A DNA stretch of 64,000 nt from Solimonas sp. (GTDB lineage Bacteria > Pseudomonadota > Gammaproteobacteria > Nevskiales > Nevskiaceae). Position numbers and translations under genes: made by a program. A model generated the notes under the pieces. It saw only the letters and a program-made list of their open reading frames with translations, was not told where the DNA came from and searched no databases. Of the stretch, positions 42,048-50,633 are shown piece after piece (position 1 is the first letter of the stretch; each line of letters opens with the position of its first letter). The stretch lies in NCBI GenBank assembly GCA_030149365.1, contig JASBRP010000004.1, forward strand, positions 1 to 64,000, in the 5' to 3' direction.

Positions 42048-43370
42048 ATGACACACCGCAAGAAAAAACCGCTCCCCGCCGGCGAGTTCGCCGCCGAGAT
42101 CATCGACCTCGACAGCGACGGCCGCGGTTTCGCGCGCGTCAACGGCAAGGCCACCTTCATCGCCGACTCGCTCCCGGGCGAGCTCGTGCAGTTCCGCTAC
42201 ATCAGCGTCACCCGCGACGCCGACGAAGGGCAGGTGACGCGTGTCGACCGTGCCTCGCCGGACCGGGTCGAGCCGGGCTGCGCGCACTTCGGCACCTGCG
42301 GCGGCTGCTCGATGCAGCACCTCGCCGCCGACCGCCAGATCGAGTTCAAGCAGAAACAGCTGCTGGACGGCCTGCAGCGCATCGGCAAGGTCACGCCGGA
42401 AACGGTGATGGAGCCGATCCGGGGTCCGGCCTGGGGCTATCGCCGCCGCGCGCGCCTGGGCGCCAAGCGCCTGCCGACCAAGGGCGGCGTGCGCGTGGGC
42501 TTCCGCGAGCGCAACAGCAACTTCATGTCGATGCTGGAATCCTGCGCCGTGCTGGATCCGCGAGTGGGCCTGAAGCTGCGCGACATCGGCCGGGCGGTGG
42601 ATACGCTCAGCATCGCCGACAAGGTGCCGCAGATCGAACTGGCCTGCGGCGAGCACGTGGCCCTGGTCTACCGCGTGCTGCAGGCGCCCACCGAGCAGGA
42701 CCGCGAGCAGCTCGCCGCCTTCGGCAAGGCCCAGGGGCTGGAGATCTACCTGCAGCCGGCTGGCCCCGACACCATCACGCCACTGAATCCGGCCACGCCG
42801 CCGCTGGAGTATTCGCCGGACGGCTCGGACCTGCGCCTGCGCTTCCAGCCCTCGGACTTCATCCAGGTCAACAGCGGCATCAGCCAGAAAGCCGTGCGCC
42901 AGTCGATCGAATGGCTGGACATCCAGCCGGGCGAGCGCGTGCTGGAGCTGTTTTGCGGCCTGGGCAACTTCTCGTTGCCGCTGGCCCGTGCCGGCGCCCG
43001 CGTGATTGCCGCCGAGGGCGAGGCCAAGCTGGTGCAGCGTGCCCGCGAAAATGCCGAGCGCAACGGCATCACCGACATCCGCTTCGAGAAGGCCGACCTG
43101 TTCCGGACCGACGCGAACGTGGACTGGCTGCAGCAGCCCTTCGACAAGGTCCTGCTGGATCCGCCGCGCGCCGGTGCCAAGGAGATCCTGCCGGCGGTGG
43201 CCAGCCGCAAGCCGAAGCGCATCGTCTACGTGTCATGTCACCCGGGCACGCTGGCGCGCGACGCCGGCACCCTGGTCAACGAATACGGCTATCGCCTGAC
43301 ACGGGTCGGCGTGATGGACATGTTTCCCCACACCAGCCATGTCGAGAGCATGGCGCTGTTCGAGCTCTAG
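42048..43370 (+). CDS. rlmD: 23S rRNA (uracil(1939)-C5)-methyltransferase RlmD
   Basis: A 440-residue SAM-dependent RNA methyltransferase. An N-terminal TRAM domain (about 10-68) is followed by an Fe-S site with Cys78, Cys84 and Cys87 (CAHFGTCGGCSMQ) and a fourth Cys in LESCAVLD. The SAM motif is LELFCGLGNFSLPLA, the DPPRAGA motif is present, and the catalytic Cys is in YVSCHPGTLARD. It modifies U1939 of 23S rRNA. Its place near the GacS/BarA kinase and cysM is conserved in pseudomonads and enterics. Confidence 0.96.
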   Translation: MTHRKKKPLPAGEFAAEIIDLDSDGRGFARVNGKATFIADSLPGELVQFRYISVTRDADEGQVTRVDRASPDRVEPGCAHFGTCGGCSMQHLAADRQIEFKQKQLLDGLQRIGKVTPETVMEPIRGPAWGYRRRARLGAKRLPTKGGVRVGFRERNSNFMSMLESCAVLDPRVGLKLRDIGRAVDTLSIADKVPQIELACGEHVALVYRVLQAPTEQDREQLAAFGKAQGLEIYLQPAGPDTITPLNPATPPLEYSPDGSDLRLRFQPSDFIQVNSGISQKAVRQSIEWLDIQPGERVLELFCGLGNFSLPLARAGARVIAAEGEAKLVQRARENAERNGITDIRFEKADLFRTDANVDWLQQPFDKVLLDPPRAGAKEILPAVASRKPKRIVYVSCHPGTLARDAGTLVNEYGYRLTRVGVMDMFPHTSHVESMALFEL

Positions 43371-43379
43371 GAAGAAACC

Positions 43380-43865
43380 ATGGGTATCGAGATCGAGCGC
43401 AAGTTTCTCGTGTCCGGTGACGCCTGGCGCAGCCAGGTGAGCCGGTCCCTGGCCATGCGCCAGGGCTACCTGGCGGGCGAGGGCGGCAAGGCCTCGGTGC
43501 GCGTGCGCCTGGAGGGCGAGGACGCCAAGCTCAACATCAAGGCCGCCGTGGTCGGCGCCGCCCGCGCCGAGTACGAGTACGACATTCCCGCCGCGCAGGC
43601 ACGCGAGATGCTCGACAAGCTCTGCGTCGGCCGCCTGGAGAAGACGCGGCACTACATCGAGATCGACGGCCTGACCTGGGAAGTCGACGAGTTCATCAAC
43701 GACAACGCCGGCCTGGTGGTGGCGGAGATCGAGCTGGACAGCGTCGACCAGTCCTTCGGCAAGCCCGCCTGGCTGGGCCGCGAGCTCACCGACGACCGGC
43801 GCTACTACAATCATCACCTCGCCCTGCATCCCTGGCGGACCTGGCCCGATGAAGATCGACATTGA
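43380..43865 (+). CDS. CYTH domain protein (triphosphate tunnel metalloenzyme)
   Basis: A 161-residue single-domain protein. The N-terminal GIEIERKFLV is the ExExK signature of CYTH enzymes, and alternating charged strands (SVRVRLEGEDAKLNIK, YEYDIPAAQA, EVDEFINDNAGLVVAEIEL in pieces) supply the tunnel. Such proteins hydrolyse inorganic triphosphate or related phosphates. It overlaps the L,D-transpeptidase-like gene by 17 bp. Confidence 0.92.
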   Translation: MGIEIERKFLVSGDAWRSQVSRSLAMRQGYLAGEGGKASVRVRLEGEDAKLNIKAAVVGAARAEYEYDIPAAQAREMLDKLCVGRLEKTRHYIEIDGLTWEVDEFINDNAGLVVAEIELDSVDQSFGKPAWLGRELTDDRRYYNHHLALHPWRTWPDEDRH

Positions 43866-44325
43866 CCTGACGCGCCAGCGCCTGCGGCTGCTCGACGGCG
43901 AGCGGCTGCTGAAGGAATACGCGGTCTCCACCGGCGCCAACGGCCCGGGGGAAATCCAGGGCAGCGGCTGCACGCCGCGCGGCCGCCACTACGTGCGCGC
44001 CAAGATCGGTGCCGGCAAGCCCGCCAACGCGGTGTTCGTGGCGCGCCGCCACACCGGCGAGACCTGGACGCCGGAGGGCCACCAGCGCCAGCCGAAGCGT
44101 GACTGGATGCTGACCCGCATCCTCTGGCTCTGCGGCCGCGAGCCCGGCCGCAACCGGCTGGGCTGCGTCGACACCTTCCGCCGCTACATCTATCTTCACG
44201 GCACGCCGCCGGTGACCGAGCTGGGCAAGCCCGGTTCCCACGGCTGCGTGCGCATGCGCAATGAAGACGTCATTGAACTGTTCGATCTTGTCCCGGCAGG
44301 TACCGAAGTTGAAATCCATGAGTAA
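43849..44325 (+). CDS. L,D-transpeptidase (YkuD) family protein lacking a signal peptide
   Basis: A 158-residue YkuD-fold protein. The catalytic signature is intact: His117 (YIYLHGTP) and GSHGCVRM with Cys133. In the family this Cys forms or edits 3-3 peptidoglycan cross-links or attaches lipoprotein in the periplasm. Here the first residues (MKIDIDLTRQRLRLLDGERL) are the start of the fold itself and no export signal is seen, even allowing for upstream codons inside the CYTH gene. It overlaps nagZ by 8 bp. It may act in the cytoplasm on recycled muropeptides, which is inference. Confidence 0.9.
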   Translation: MKIDIDLTRQRLRLLDGERLLKEYAVSTGANGPGEIQGSGCTPRGRHYVRAKIGAGKPANAVFVARRHTGETWTPEGHQRQPKRDWMLTRILWLCGREPGRNRLGCVDTFRRYIYLHGTPPVTELGKPGSHGCVRMRNEDVIELFDLVPAGTEVEIHE

Positions 44326-45292
44326 GAAATCCGCTCTCATCGGCCCGCTGATGCTCGACGTGCCCGGCCAGGAACTGACGGCCGAGGACCGCGAGGTGCT
44401 GTCGCATCCGCTGGTCGGCGGCGTCATCCTGTTCACGCGCAACTACCGCGATCCGGAACAGCTTAAGGCGCTGTGCGACGGCATCCTGGCGGTGAAGAAG
44501 TCGCCGCGCCTGCTGCTGGCGGTGGACCACGAGGGTGGGCGCGTGCAGCGCTTCCGCGTGGGCTTCTCGCGCATCCCGGCGATGGGTTCGCTGGGCAAGC
44601 TGTTCATCGAGGACGCCGAACGTGCCTGTGTGGACGCACGCGAGCAGGGCCTGACCATCGCCCGCGAGATCTCGTCCTACGGCATCGACCTGTGCTTTGC
44701 CCCGGTGCTGGACCGCGACTGCGGCGTCAGCACCATCATCGGCGATCGTGCCTTCTCGCAGGACACCGAGACCATCGTGCGCCTGGCCAGTGCCTTCCGC
44801 AGCGGCCTGAACGAACTTGGTCTGGCGGCCACCGGCAAGCACTTCCCCGGCCACGGCGCCGTCGCGGCGGACTCGCACCTGGAACTGCCGATCGATCGCC
44901 GCAGCGAGGAAGAAATCCGCGCCACCGACCTGGTGCCCTTCAAGCGCCTGATCGACGAGGGCGTGGAATCGCTGATGATGGCCCACATCCGCTATCCCGC
45001 CGTGGACCAGACGCCGGCCTCGCTGTCGGTGAAGTGGATCGAGACCATCCTGCGCGGCGAACTGGGTTTCGACGGTGCGCTGTTCTGCGACGACCTGTCG
45101 ATGAACGGCGCCGCCGCCGTCGGCAGCATGGAAGAGCGCGCCCGCCTGGCGCTGGCCGCCGGCTGCGACATGCTGCCGGTCTGCAACGACCGCGCCGCGG
45201 CGGTGGTGCTGCTGGACGCCCTGAAGGACGTGAAGCCCTCCAAGGCCGGCAGTGAGCGCCTGAAGAAGCTCTACCGCAAGGAAGCCCCGTGA
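44318..45292 (+). CDS. nagZ: Beta-N-acetylhexosaminidase NagZ
   Basis: A 324-residue cytosolic GH3 glycosidase that removes GlcNAc from anhydro-muropeptides during wall recycling. The GH3 signature KHFPGHG is at 174-180 and the nucleophile Asp258 lies in FCDDLSMNGA. VDHEGGRVQRFR is the substrate-binding loop. The product influences AmpC regulation in other bacteria. The start at 44318 drops a 19-residue frame extension inside the previous gene. Its stop overlaps hpt (GTGA). Confidence 0.95.
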   Translation: MSKKSALIGPLMLDVPGQELTAEDREVLSHPLVGGVILFTRNYRDPEQLKALCDGILAVKKSPRLLLAVDHEGGRVQRFRVGFSRIPAMGSLGKLFIEDAERACVDAREQGLTIAREISSYGIDLCFAPVLDRDCGVSTIIGDRAFSQDTETIVRLASAFRSGLNELGLAATGKHFPGHGAVAADSHLELPIDRRSEEEIRATDLVPFKRLIDEGVESLMMAHIRYPAVDQTPASLSVKWIETILRGELGFDGALFCDDLSMNGAAAVGSMEERARLALAAGCDMLPVCNDRAAAVVLLDALKDVKPSKAGSERLKKLYRKEAP

Positions 45293-45846
45293 GCGACGCT
45301 GCCGCCGAACACGCCAACCAGGTCCTGGCCGAGGCCGACTGCCTGCATGACGCCGCGACGGTGCGCCTGGCCTACGACCGCCTCGCCGAGCGCATCCGCG
45401 AGGACTACATCGGCAAGAACCCGCTGATCCTCTGCGTGATGATCGGCGGCCTGCATGCCACCTCGGAAATCACCCAGCGCCTCGATTTCGCCTTCGAGAT
45501 CGATTATCTCCACGCCACCCGCTACCGCGGCGCCACCGCCGGCGGCGGGCTGCTGTGGAAACGCCAGCCGGACCGCGAGCTCAAGGGCCGCCACGTGCTG
45601 GTGATCGACGACATCCTCGACGAGGGCCATACGATGGTGGCCATCCGCAAGGCACTCGCCGAGTTCCAGCCCGCCAGCCTCAAGGTGGCCGTGCTGGCGG
45701 AGAAAATCCATGACCGCCGGGCGCCCGAGGCGCATGCCGAATTCATCGGCCTGCAGCTGGTGGACCGCTACGTCTTCGGCTGCGGCATGGACTACAAGGA
45801 ATACTGGCGGCAGCTGCCGGCGATCTACGCTGTAAGAGGAATGTAA
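45289..45846 (+). CDS. Hypoxanthine-guanine phosphoribosyltransferase
   Basis: A 185-residue purine salvage enzyme. The PRPP motif is VLVIDDILDEGHT, and CVMIGGLHATSEI is the pyrophosphate loop, with Gly-rich variation in place of the usual KG. KVAVLAEKIHDRR and YVFGCGMDYKEYWRQLP fit the purine-binding hood of the Hpt type. Translation starts at a GTG overlapping the nagZ stop. It directly abuts the MTIP gene, which produces hypoxanthine, the likely substrate. Confidence 0.9.
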   Translation: MSDAAAEHANQVLAEADCLHDAATVRLAYDRLAERIREDYIGKNPLILCVMIGGLHATSEITQRLDFAFEIDYLHATRYRGATAGGGLLWKRQPDRELKGRHVLVIDDILDEGHTMVAIRKALAEFQPASLKVAVLAEKIHDRRAPEAHAEFIGLQLVDRYVFGCGMDYKEYWRQLPAIYAVRGM

Positions 45847-46590
45847 ATGAGCACCAAGATCGCCGTGATCGGCGGCACCGGCATGAACCAGTGGCCGGGC
45901 CTGGAGATCGAGCGCCGCATCGAGCTGTCCACGCCCTATGGCGCGCCCAGCGCGCCGCTGCTGGAGGGTCGCGTTTACGGCACCCGCGCGATCTTCCTGG
46001 CGCGCCATGGCGAGGGCCACAAGCTGCCGCCGCATGCGATCAACTACCGCGCCAACATCTGGGCCCTGCGCGAGGCCGGGGTGCAGAGCATCGTCGCCAT
46101 CGCGGCGGTCGGCGCCATCGCGCCGTGGTTCGAGCCGGGTGCCGTGGCGGTGCCGCAGGACATCATCGACTACACCTGGGGCCGCGAGCACACCTATTCC
46201 GACGGCCGCGAGGGTTCGGGCCTGGAGCACGTCGAGTTCACCCAGCCCTATTCGGAACGCCTGCGCCAGGCCCTGCTGGAGGCCGCCGGCCGCGCCGGCG
46301 TCACCATGGGCGCCGGTGTCCATGGCGTGACCCAGGGACCGCGTCTGGAATCGGTCGCCGAGATCCGCCGCATGCAGCGCGACGGCTGCGACATGGTGGG
46401 CATGACCGGGATGCCGGAGGCCGCCCTGGCGCGCGAGCTCAAGCTGGACTATGCCTGCCTGGCGGTGTCGGTGAACTGGGCTGCCGGCGTCATGGGCCTG
46501 GGCGACATCCATGCCGAGATCCACCAGTCCATCGAGACCGGTATGGGCCGGGTACGCGCCACCCTCGCCGAGACCCTGCCCAAGTTGTGA
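45847..46590 (+). CDS. S-methyl-5'-thioinosine phosphorylase
   Basis: A 247-residue member of the MTAP/PNP family. Motifs are IGGTGMNQWPG, the phosphate site FLARHGEGHKLPPHAINYRAN (in pieces, with HG) and DMVGMTGMPEAALARE. In Pseudomonas the homologue beside nagZ prefers methylthioinosine, releasing hypoxanthine and methylthioribose 1-phosphate. The Met-Thr-Gly-Met-Pro variant agrees with the MTIP rather than the MTAP subgroup. It starts directly after hpt with no gap, implying coordinated polyamine-by-product salvage. Confidence 0.88.
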   Translation: MSTKIAVIGGTGMNQWPGLEIERRIELSTPYGAPSAPLLEGRVYGTRAIFLARHGEGHKLPPHAINYRANIWALREAGVQSIVAIAAVGAIAPWFEPGAVAVPQDIIDYTWGREHTYSDGREGSGLEHVEFTQPYSERLRQALLEAAGRAGVTMGAGVHGVTQGPRLESVAEIRRMQRDGCDMVGMTGMPEAALARELKLDYACLAVSVNWAAGVMGLGDIHAEIHQSIETGMGRVRATLAETLPKL

Positions 46591-46671
46591 CCCAGTCCCT
46601 GATTCGGGGGTCCTCTTCCGGTCTGGCTGCGCTATCCTCCCCAGACCTGCAGGAGTCCCGCGCCCCGTTCC

Positions 46672-48783
46672 ATGCCGCCCCATAGACTAAACCCTGCCGC
46701 TTCCCGGGCCGCCGTCACCGGCGACCGGGGGGAACTGCGGCTGGCGGGTGGGGCGGGGGTGTACTCCGAGCGTCTGGGCGCCTTCTTCCTGTCGGCCTTC
46801 CGCCTGTCGGCCCTGCCGGCGGCGCTGCTGGATACCGACCGCCGCATCCTCTGCGTCAATGACGCCATGGCCGCCCTGCTGGGCGTGCCCGAGCTGCCGC
46901 CCCAGGGGCGCAAGCTGGAGGAGCTGTTCGACTACAACGACCGCGAACCCATCCTGGCCGCCATGGCCCTGCCGGTGGACCGGCGCTGCGAGCTCGACGT
47001 GCGCCTGCAGCTGGGGTCCCTGACCCGGCCGCATCGCCTGGTGCTGACTCGGCCGTCGCCGGACGCTGGCTGCCTGGTGGCCGAGTTGCACGAGCGCCGC
47101 GGCGAGTCCAGCCTGGCTGCCACCGGCGGTGGGCAGGCCGGCTACAGCGCCATTGGCCTGGCGCTGATGCGAGAGGGCGTGATCGAGACCGACGAGCAGG
47201 GCCTGGTCGTCGGCATGAACGAGCGCGCGGAAGAACTGACCGGCTGGCCCCGCGCCCGCGCGCTGGGGCAGACGCATGAGCGCGTACTGCGCCTGATGTC
47301 GCCGGAAGGCCCCTCGCGCAATCCCGTGCGCCTGTGCCTGCAGGGCGGCGCTGCGCGCATCTCCTCGGAGCACCAGTCGCTGACCCGCGACGGCCGTCGC
47401 CTCAACCTGCGCTGCTCGGCTGGTGCGCTGCTGCGCGCCGACGGCGACATCAGCGGCGCGGTGGTGGTGTTCGAGGACTACACCCGCATGAGCCTGCTGT
47501 CGGAGGAACTGGCCTACCGCAGCACGCACGATCCGATCACCGGCCTGCTGAATCGCGACGAGTTCGAGCGGCGCGTCAACCTGGCGCTGGCCCGCTCGCG
47601 CAGCGAAGGCTCCGAGCACCTGCTGTGCTACATCGACCTGGACCAGTTCAAGGTCGTCAACGACGTCCACGGCCATTTCGCTGGCGACGAGATGCTGCGC
47701 CAGATCGCCGGTGTCTTCCGCGCCTCCCTGCGCCCCGAGGATGCCCTGGCGCGCCTGGGCGGCGACGAGTTCGGCGTGCTGCTGGAAAACATCCGCGTGT
47801 CGGAAGGCATGCCGCTGCTGGAAAGCCTGCTCGAAGCGGCCAGCAACAATCGCTTCGTCTGGGAAGGGCAGAGTTTCGGCACCACCGCGAGCATGGGCGC
47901 GGTGACCCTCAATCCGCGCACACCGGACAGCTCACGGGCGATGTCGCTGGCCGACGCCGCCTGCCATGCCGCCAAGGAAGACGGACGCAACCGTGTGCGC
48001 CTGGCGGAAGACAACGACGAGGCCGCGCGCCGCTACAACCAGATGAGCATGGTGGCGCGCATCAACCGCGCCCTGGACCACAACCAGTTCAGCCTCTACT
48101 ACGAGGACGTGGTGCGTGCCGACGCCCTGGGCGAGGTGGTCTACCGCGAGTTGCTGCTGCGCATCCGCGGTGAACGCGGGGAGATCCAGCCGCCGGCAGA
48201 GTTCATCGCCGCCGCCGAGCGCTACTACATGATGAGCGCGCTGGACCGCTGGGTGGTCAATGCAGCGCTGGACGGCATTGCCTGGCGCAATGACGGCATC
48301 ATCTACGCGCTCAACATCTCCGGCCTGTCGCTCGGCGACCGGCGCTTCCTGGACTACGTGGTGGATCGCATCCACGAGTCGGGCGTGATGCCGCAGCAGC
48401 TCTGCTTCGAGATCACCGAGACCGCCGCGATCACGCACCTGAGCGAGGCCCGCGCCTTCATCGAGCGCCTGGCCGAGCTGGGCTGCCGCTTCGCACTGGA
48501 CGACTTCGGCTCCGGCATGGCGTCCTTCTCCTACCTGCGCAACCTGCCGGTGCACTACCTGAAGATCGACGGCAGCTTCGTGCGCTCCATGCAGGCCAAT
48601 CGCCTGGATCGCGGCATGGTCGAGGCGATCAACCGCATCGGCCACGACATGGGACTGAAGACCATCGCCGAGCATGTGGAAGACCAGGAGCTGGTCGATG
48701 CCCTGCGCGGCATCGGCGTGGACTGGGTGCAGGGCCATGCCATCTCGAAGGCACGGCCGTTCGAGGAATTGCTGGGCGGCTAA
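46672..48783 (+). CDS. PAS-GGDEF-EAL cyclic-di-GMP regulatory protein
   Basis: A 703-residue cytosolic protein. A PAS-like region lies at about 40-110 and another at about 158-275, followed by a GGDEF domain with intact GGDEF at 363-367 and an inhibitory I-site RPED (354-357, the required five residues before). The EAL domain reads ELL (Glu493) instead of EAL; EITETAAI, LDDFGSGMASFSYLR, KIDGSFVR and AEHVEDQE are kept, so phosphodiesterase activity is possible. The net activity cannot be told from sequence. It ends 4 bp into the convergent padR gene. Confidence 0.92.
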   Translation: MPPHRLNPAASRAAVTGDRGELRLAGGAGVYSERLGAFFLSAFRLSALPAALLDTDRRILCVNDAMAALLGVPELPPQGRKLEELFDYNDREPILAAMALPVDRRCELDVRLQLGSLTRPHRLVLTRPSPDAGCLVAELHERRGESSLAATGGGQAGYSAIGLALMREGVIETDEQGLVVGMNERAEELTGWPRARALGQTHERVLRLMSPEGPSRNPVRLCLQGGAARISSEHQSLTRDGRRLNLRCSAGALLRADGDISGAVVVFEDYTRMSLLSEELAYRSTHDPITGLLNRDEFERRVNLALARSRSEGSEHLLCYIDLDQFKVVNDVHGHFAGDEMLRQIAGVFRASLRPEDALARLGGDEFGVLLENIRVSEGMPLLESLLEAASNNRFVWEGQSFGTTASMGAVTLNPRTPDSSRAMSLADAACHAAKEDGRNRVRLAEDNDEAARRYNQMSMVARINRALDHNQFSLYYEDVVRADALGEVVYRELLLRIRGERGEIQPPAEFIAAAERYYMMSALDRWVVNAALDGIAWRNDGIIYALNISGLSLGDRRFLDYVVDRIHESGVMPQQLCFEITETAAITHLSEARAFIERLAELGCRFALDDFGSGMASFSYLRNLPVHYLKIDGSFVRSMQANRLDRGMVEAINRIGHDMGLKTIAEHVEDQELVDALRGIGVDWVQGHAISKARPFEELLGG

Positions 48784-49337
48784 GCCGGACGATCCGGCAC
48801 TCGTCCCTCCGTCAGCAGCGCCCTCACCTCGGCCAGCAATTCCAGCCAGTTGCGCAGGTGGCGGATGCCGAAGCGCAGCGATACGTACACCAGCGCCTGG
48901 CGGCGGCTGGTGCGCCCGGTGCGGGCGAGATGCGAGGCCTCTTGTGCCAGGTACTCGTCCAGCTTGGCGCGGTTCTCTTCCAGGTTACGCTCGATCTCGG
49001 CCAGCACCGGCCCCTGGTCCGCCAGGTAGGCCGCATAGATCCGCACCAGCGCCGCGCTGTTGAGCCGCTCCGGCTTCCAGCCGGCTTCCAGCCAGTCCTT
49101 CAGCGCCGCGCGCCCCGGCGCCGTGATGCGATAGTGCTTGCGGTCGGGCCGCGAGGCCTGCTCCTGCAGCTCGAACTCCACCAGCCCGTCTTGCCCGAGG
49201 GCTTTGAGCTCCTGGTAGATCTGCTGGTGCGAGGCGGTCCAGAACTGGCCGATGCCGCCGCGGAAGCGCTGGGCGAGGTCGTAGCCGGTGCCAGGCTTGC
49301 CCTCCAGCAGCACGAGAATGGCGTTCTTCAGGGACAT
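48780..49337 (-). CDS. PadR-family transcriptional regulator
   Basis: A 185-residue PadR repressor. The N-terminal winged helix is NAILVLLEGKPGTGYDLAQR followed by HQQIYQELKALGQDGLVEF. The C-terminal helical domain (about 95-180) is the dimerisation part seen in the longer subfamily. The start at 49337 is clear. It is divergent from the nitronate monooxygenase gene, and two identical-plan palindromes lie between them, so it most likely represses both genes and may be released by a small aromatic or nitro compound. Confidence 0.9.
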   Translation of the reverse strand: MSLKNAILVLLEGKPGTGYDLAQRFRGGIGQFWTASHQQIYQELKALGQDGLVEFELQEQASRPDRKHYRITAPGRAALKDWLEAGWKPERLNSAALVRIYAAYLADQGPVLAEIERNLEENRAKLDEYLAQEASHLARTGRTSRRQALVYVSLRFGIRHLRNWLELLAEVRALLTEGRVPDRPA

Positions 49338-49358
49338 GGCGGGCTCCGGCGCGGCCTT

Positions 49359-49378
49359 ATATGCAACATATTGCATAT
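49359..49378. promoter_or_regulatory. PadR operator 1 (candidate)
   Basis: ATATGCAA (49359-49366) and TTGCATAT (49371-49378) form a perfect 8-bp inverted repeat separated by CATA. It is 22 bp upstream of the padR start. The second operator has the same arms with a different 4-base spacer. Confidence 0.75.
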
Positions 49379-49397
49379 GATCCTCGTCCGTGCAAGG

Positions 49398-49417
49398 ATA
49401 TGCAATACCTTGCATAT
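49398..49417. promoter_or_regulatory. PadR operator 2 (candidate)
   Basis: ATATGCAA (49398-49405) and TTGCATAT (49410-49417) repeat the arms of operator 1 exactly around a TACC spacer. The centres of the two operators are 39 bp apart, close to four helical turns. The right arm ends ten bases before the monooxygenase ATG, so bound repressor would also block initiation there. Confidence 0.75.
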
Positions 49418-49427
49418 GGAGAATGTC

Positions 49428-50405
49428 ATGGCGCTTCCCGCCCAGTTCAAGAACCTTCGCCTGCCGGTCGTCGGCGCCCCGCTGTTCATCGTGTCCAATC
49501 CGGACTTGGTGATCGCTCAGTGCAAGGCCGGCGTCATCGGCTCCTTCCCGGCGCTGAACGCCCGTCCCGCCGACCAGCTCGAGGTCTGGCTCAAGCGCAT
49601 CAACGAAGAACTGGACGCCTGGAACCAGGCCCACCCGGATACGCCGGCCGCGCCCTATGCCGTGAACCAGATCGTGCACAAGTCCAACACGCGCCTGCAG
49701 CACGATCTCGAGGTCTGCGTGAAGTACAAGGTGCCGGTGGTGATCACCTCGCTTGGCGCGCGCCCCGAGGTCAACCAGGCGGTGCACTCCTACGGCGGCA
49801 TCGTGCTGCACGACATCATCAACAACACCCATGCGAAGAAGGCCATCGAGAAGGGCGCCGACGGCCTGATCGCCGTGGCCGCCGGCGCCGGCGGCCATGC
49901 CGGCACGCTGTCGCCCTTCGCGCTGATCCAGGAAATCCGCGAGTGGTTCGACGGCCCACTGCTGCTGTCGGGCTCCATCGCCAACGGCAACGCCATCCTG
50001 GCGGCCCAGGCGATGGGCGCGGACCTGGCCTACATGGGCTCGGCGCTGATCGCCACGCAGGAAGCCAACGCCGACGTGCGCTACAAGCAGATGATCGTGG
50101 ACTGCGGCGCCGACGACATCGTCTACTCCAACCTCTTCACCGGCGTGCACGGCAACTACCTGCGCCCCTCCATCGTCAATGCGGGCCTGAATCCGGACGC
50201 GCTGGAGAAGGGCAGTGCGGCCGACATGGACTTCGGCGCCGCCGCCAGCGGCGAGATCGGCGATGTCGGCAAGAAGGCCTGGAAGGACATCTGGGGCTGC
50301 GGCCAGGGGATCGGCGCGGTCAAGCAGATCGAGACGGTAGAGGCGTTGGTGAATCGCTTGAAGGGTGAGTATCGGGGCGCGCGGGAGCGGCTGGCGGTAG
50401 TCTGA
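49428..50405 (+). CDS. Nitronate monooxygenase (2-nitropropane dioxygenase family)
   Basis: A 325-residue FMN-dependent TIM-barrel protein. PVVGAPLFIVSNPDLVIAQC starts the barrel, AAGAGGHAG holds the catalytic His and phosphate loop, and SGSIANGNAILAAQAMGADLA (in pieces) completes the FMN site. These enzymes oxidise alkyl nitronates such as propionate 3-nitronate. GGAG upstream of ATG 49428 supports that start; ATG 49416 in the same frame would add four residues and lie inside operator 2. It is the likely target of the divergent PadR. Confidence 0.9.
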   Translation: MALPAQFKNLRLPVVGAPLFIVSNPDLVIAQCKAGVIGSFPALNARPADQLEVWLKRINEELDAWNQAHPDTPAAPYAVNQIVHKSNTRLQHDLEVCVKYKVPVVITSLGARPEVNQAVHSYGGIVLHDIINNTHAKKAIEKGADGLIAVAAGAGGHAGTLSPFALIQEIREWFDGPLLLSGSIANGNAILAAQAMGADLAYMGSALIATQEANADVRYKQMIVDCGADDIVYSNLFTGVHGNYLRPSIVNAGLNPDALEKGSAADMDFGAAASGEIGDVGKKAWKDIWGCGQGIGAVKQIETVEALVNRLKGEYRGARERLAVV

Positions 50406-50412
50406 TGCTTTC

Positions 50413-50623
50413 CCCTCTCCCGCCTGCGGGAGAGGGTGCCCGAAGGGCGGGAGAGGGTGATTCATCGCGCTTTGGCGATGACTGAATGTCATCGCCTGCG
50501 ATGGATCACGGGCGGCCATGGATGGCCGCCCAGGGGCTCATTCAGTTAATTGAAGTCTCGCCATGGATGGCCCCACTGCTTGTAACCCTCTCCCTCAGTC
50601 CCTCTCCCGTTTACGAGAGAGGG
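50413..50623. repeat. CCCTCTCCCG palindromes flanking composite element copy B
   Basis: Between nitronate monooxygenase and mfd there is no gene. Two palindromes of the CCCTCTCCCG type (50413-50436 and 50600-50623) bracket composite element copy B (50465-50572). Copy B has stem GGCGATGAC (50474-50482), loop TGAAT, GTCATCGCC (50488-50496), then GGGCGGCCATGGATGGCCGC, CAGGGGCTCATT, and GTCTCGCCATGGATGG. Confidence 0.85.
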
Positions 50624-50633
50624 AAGCGGTGCG

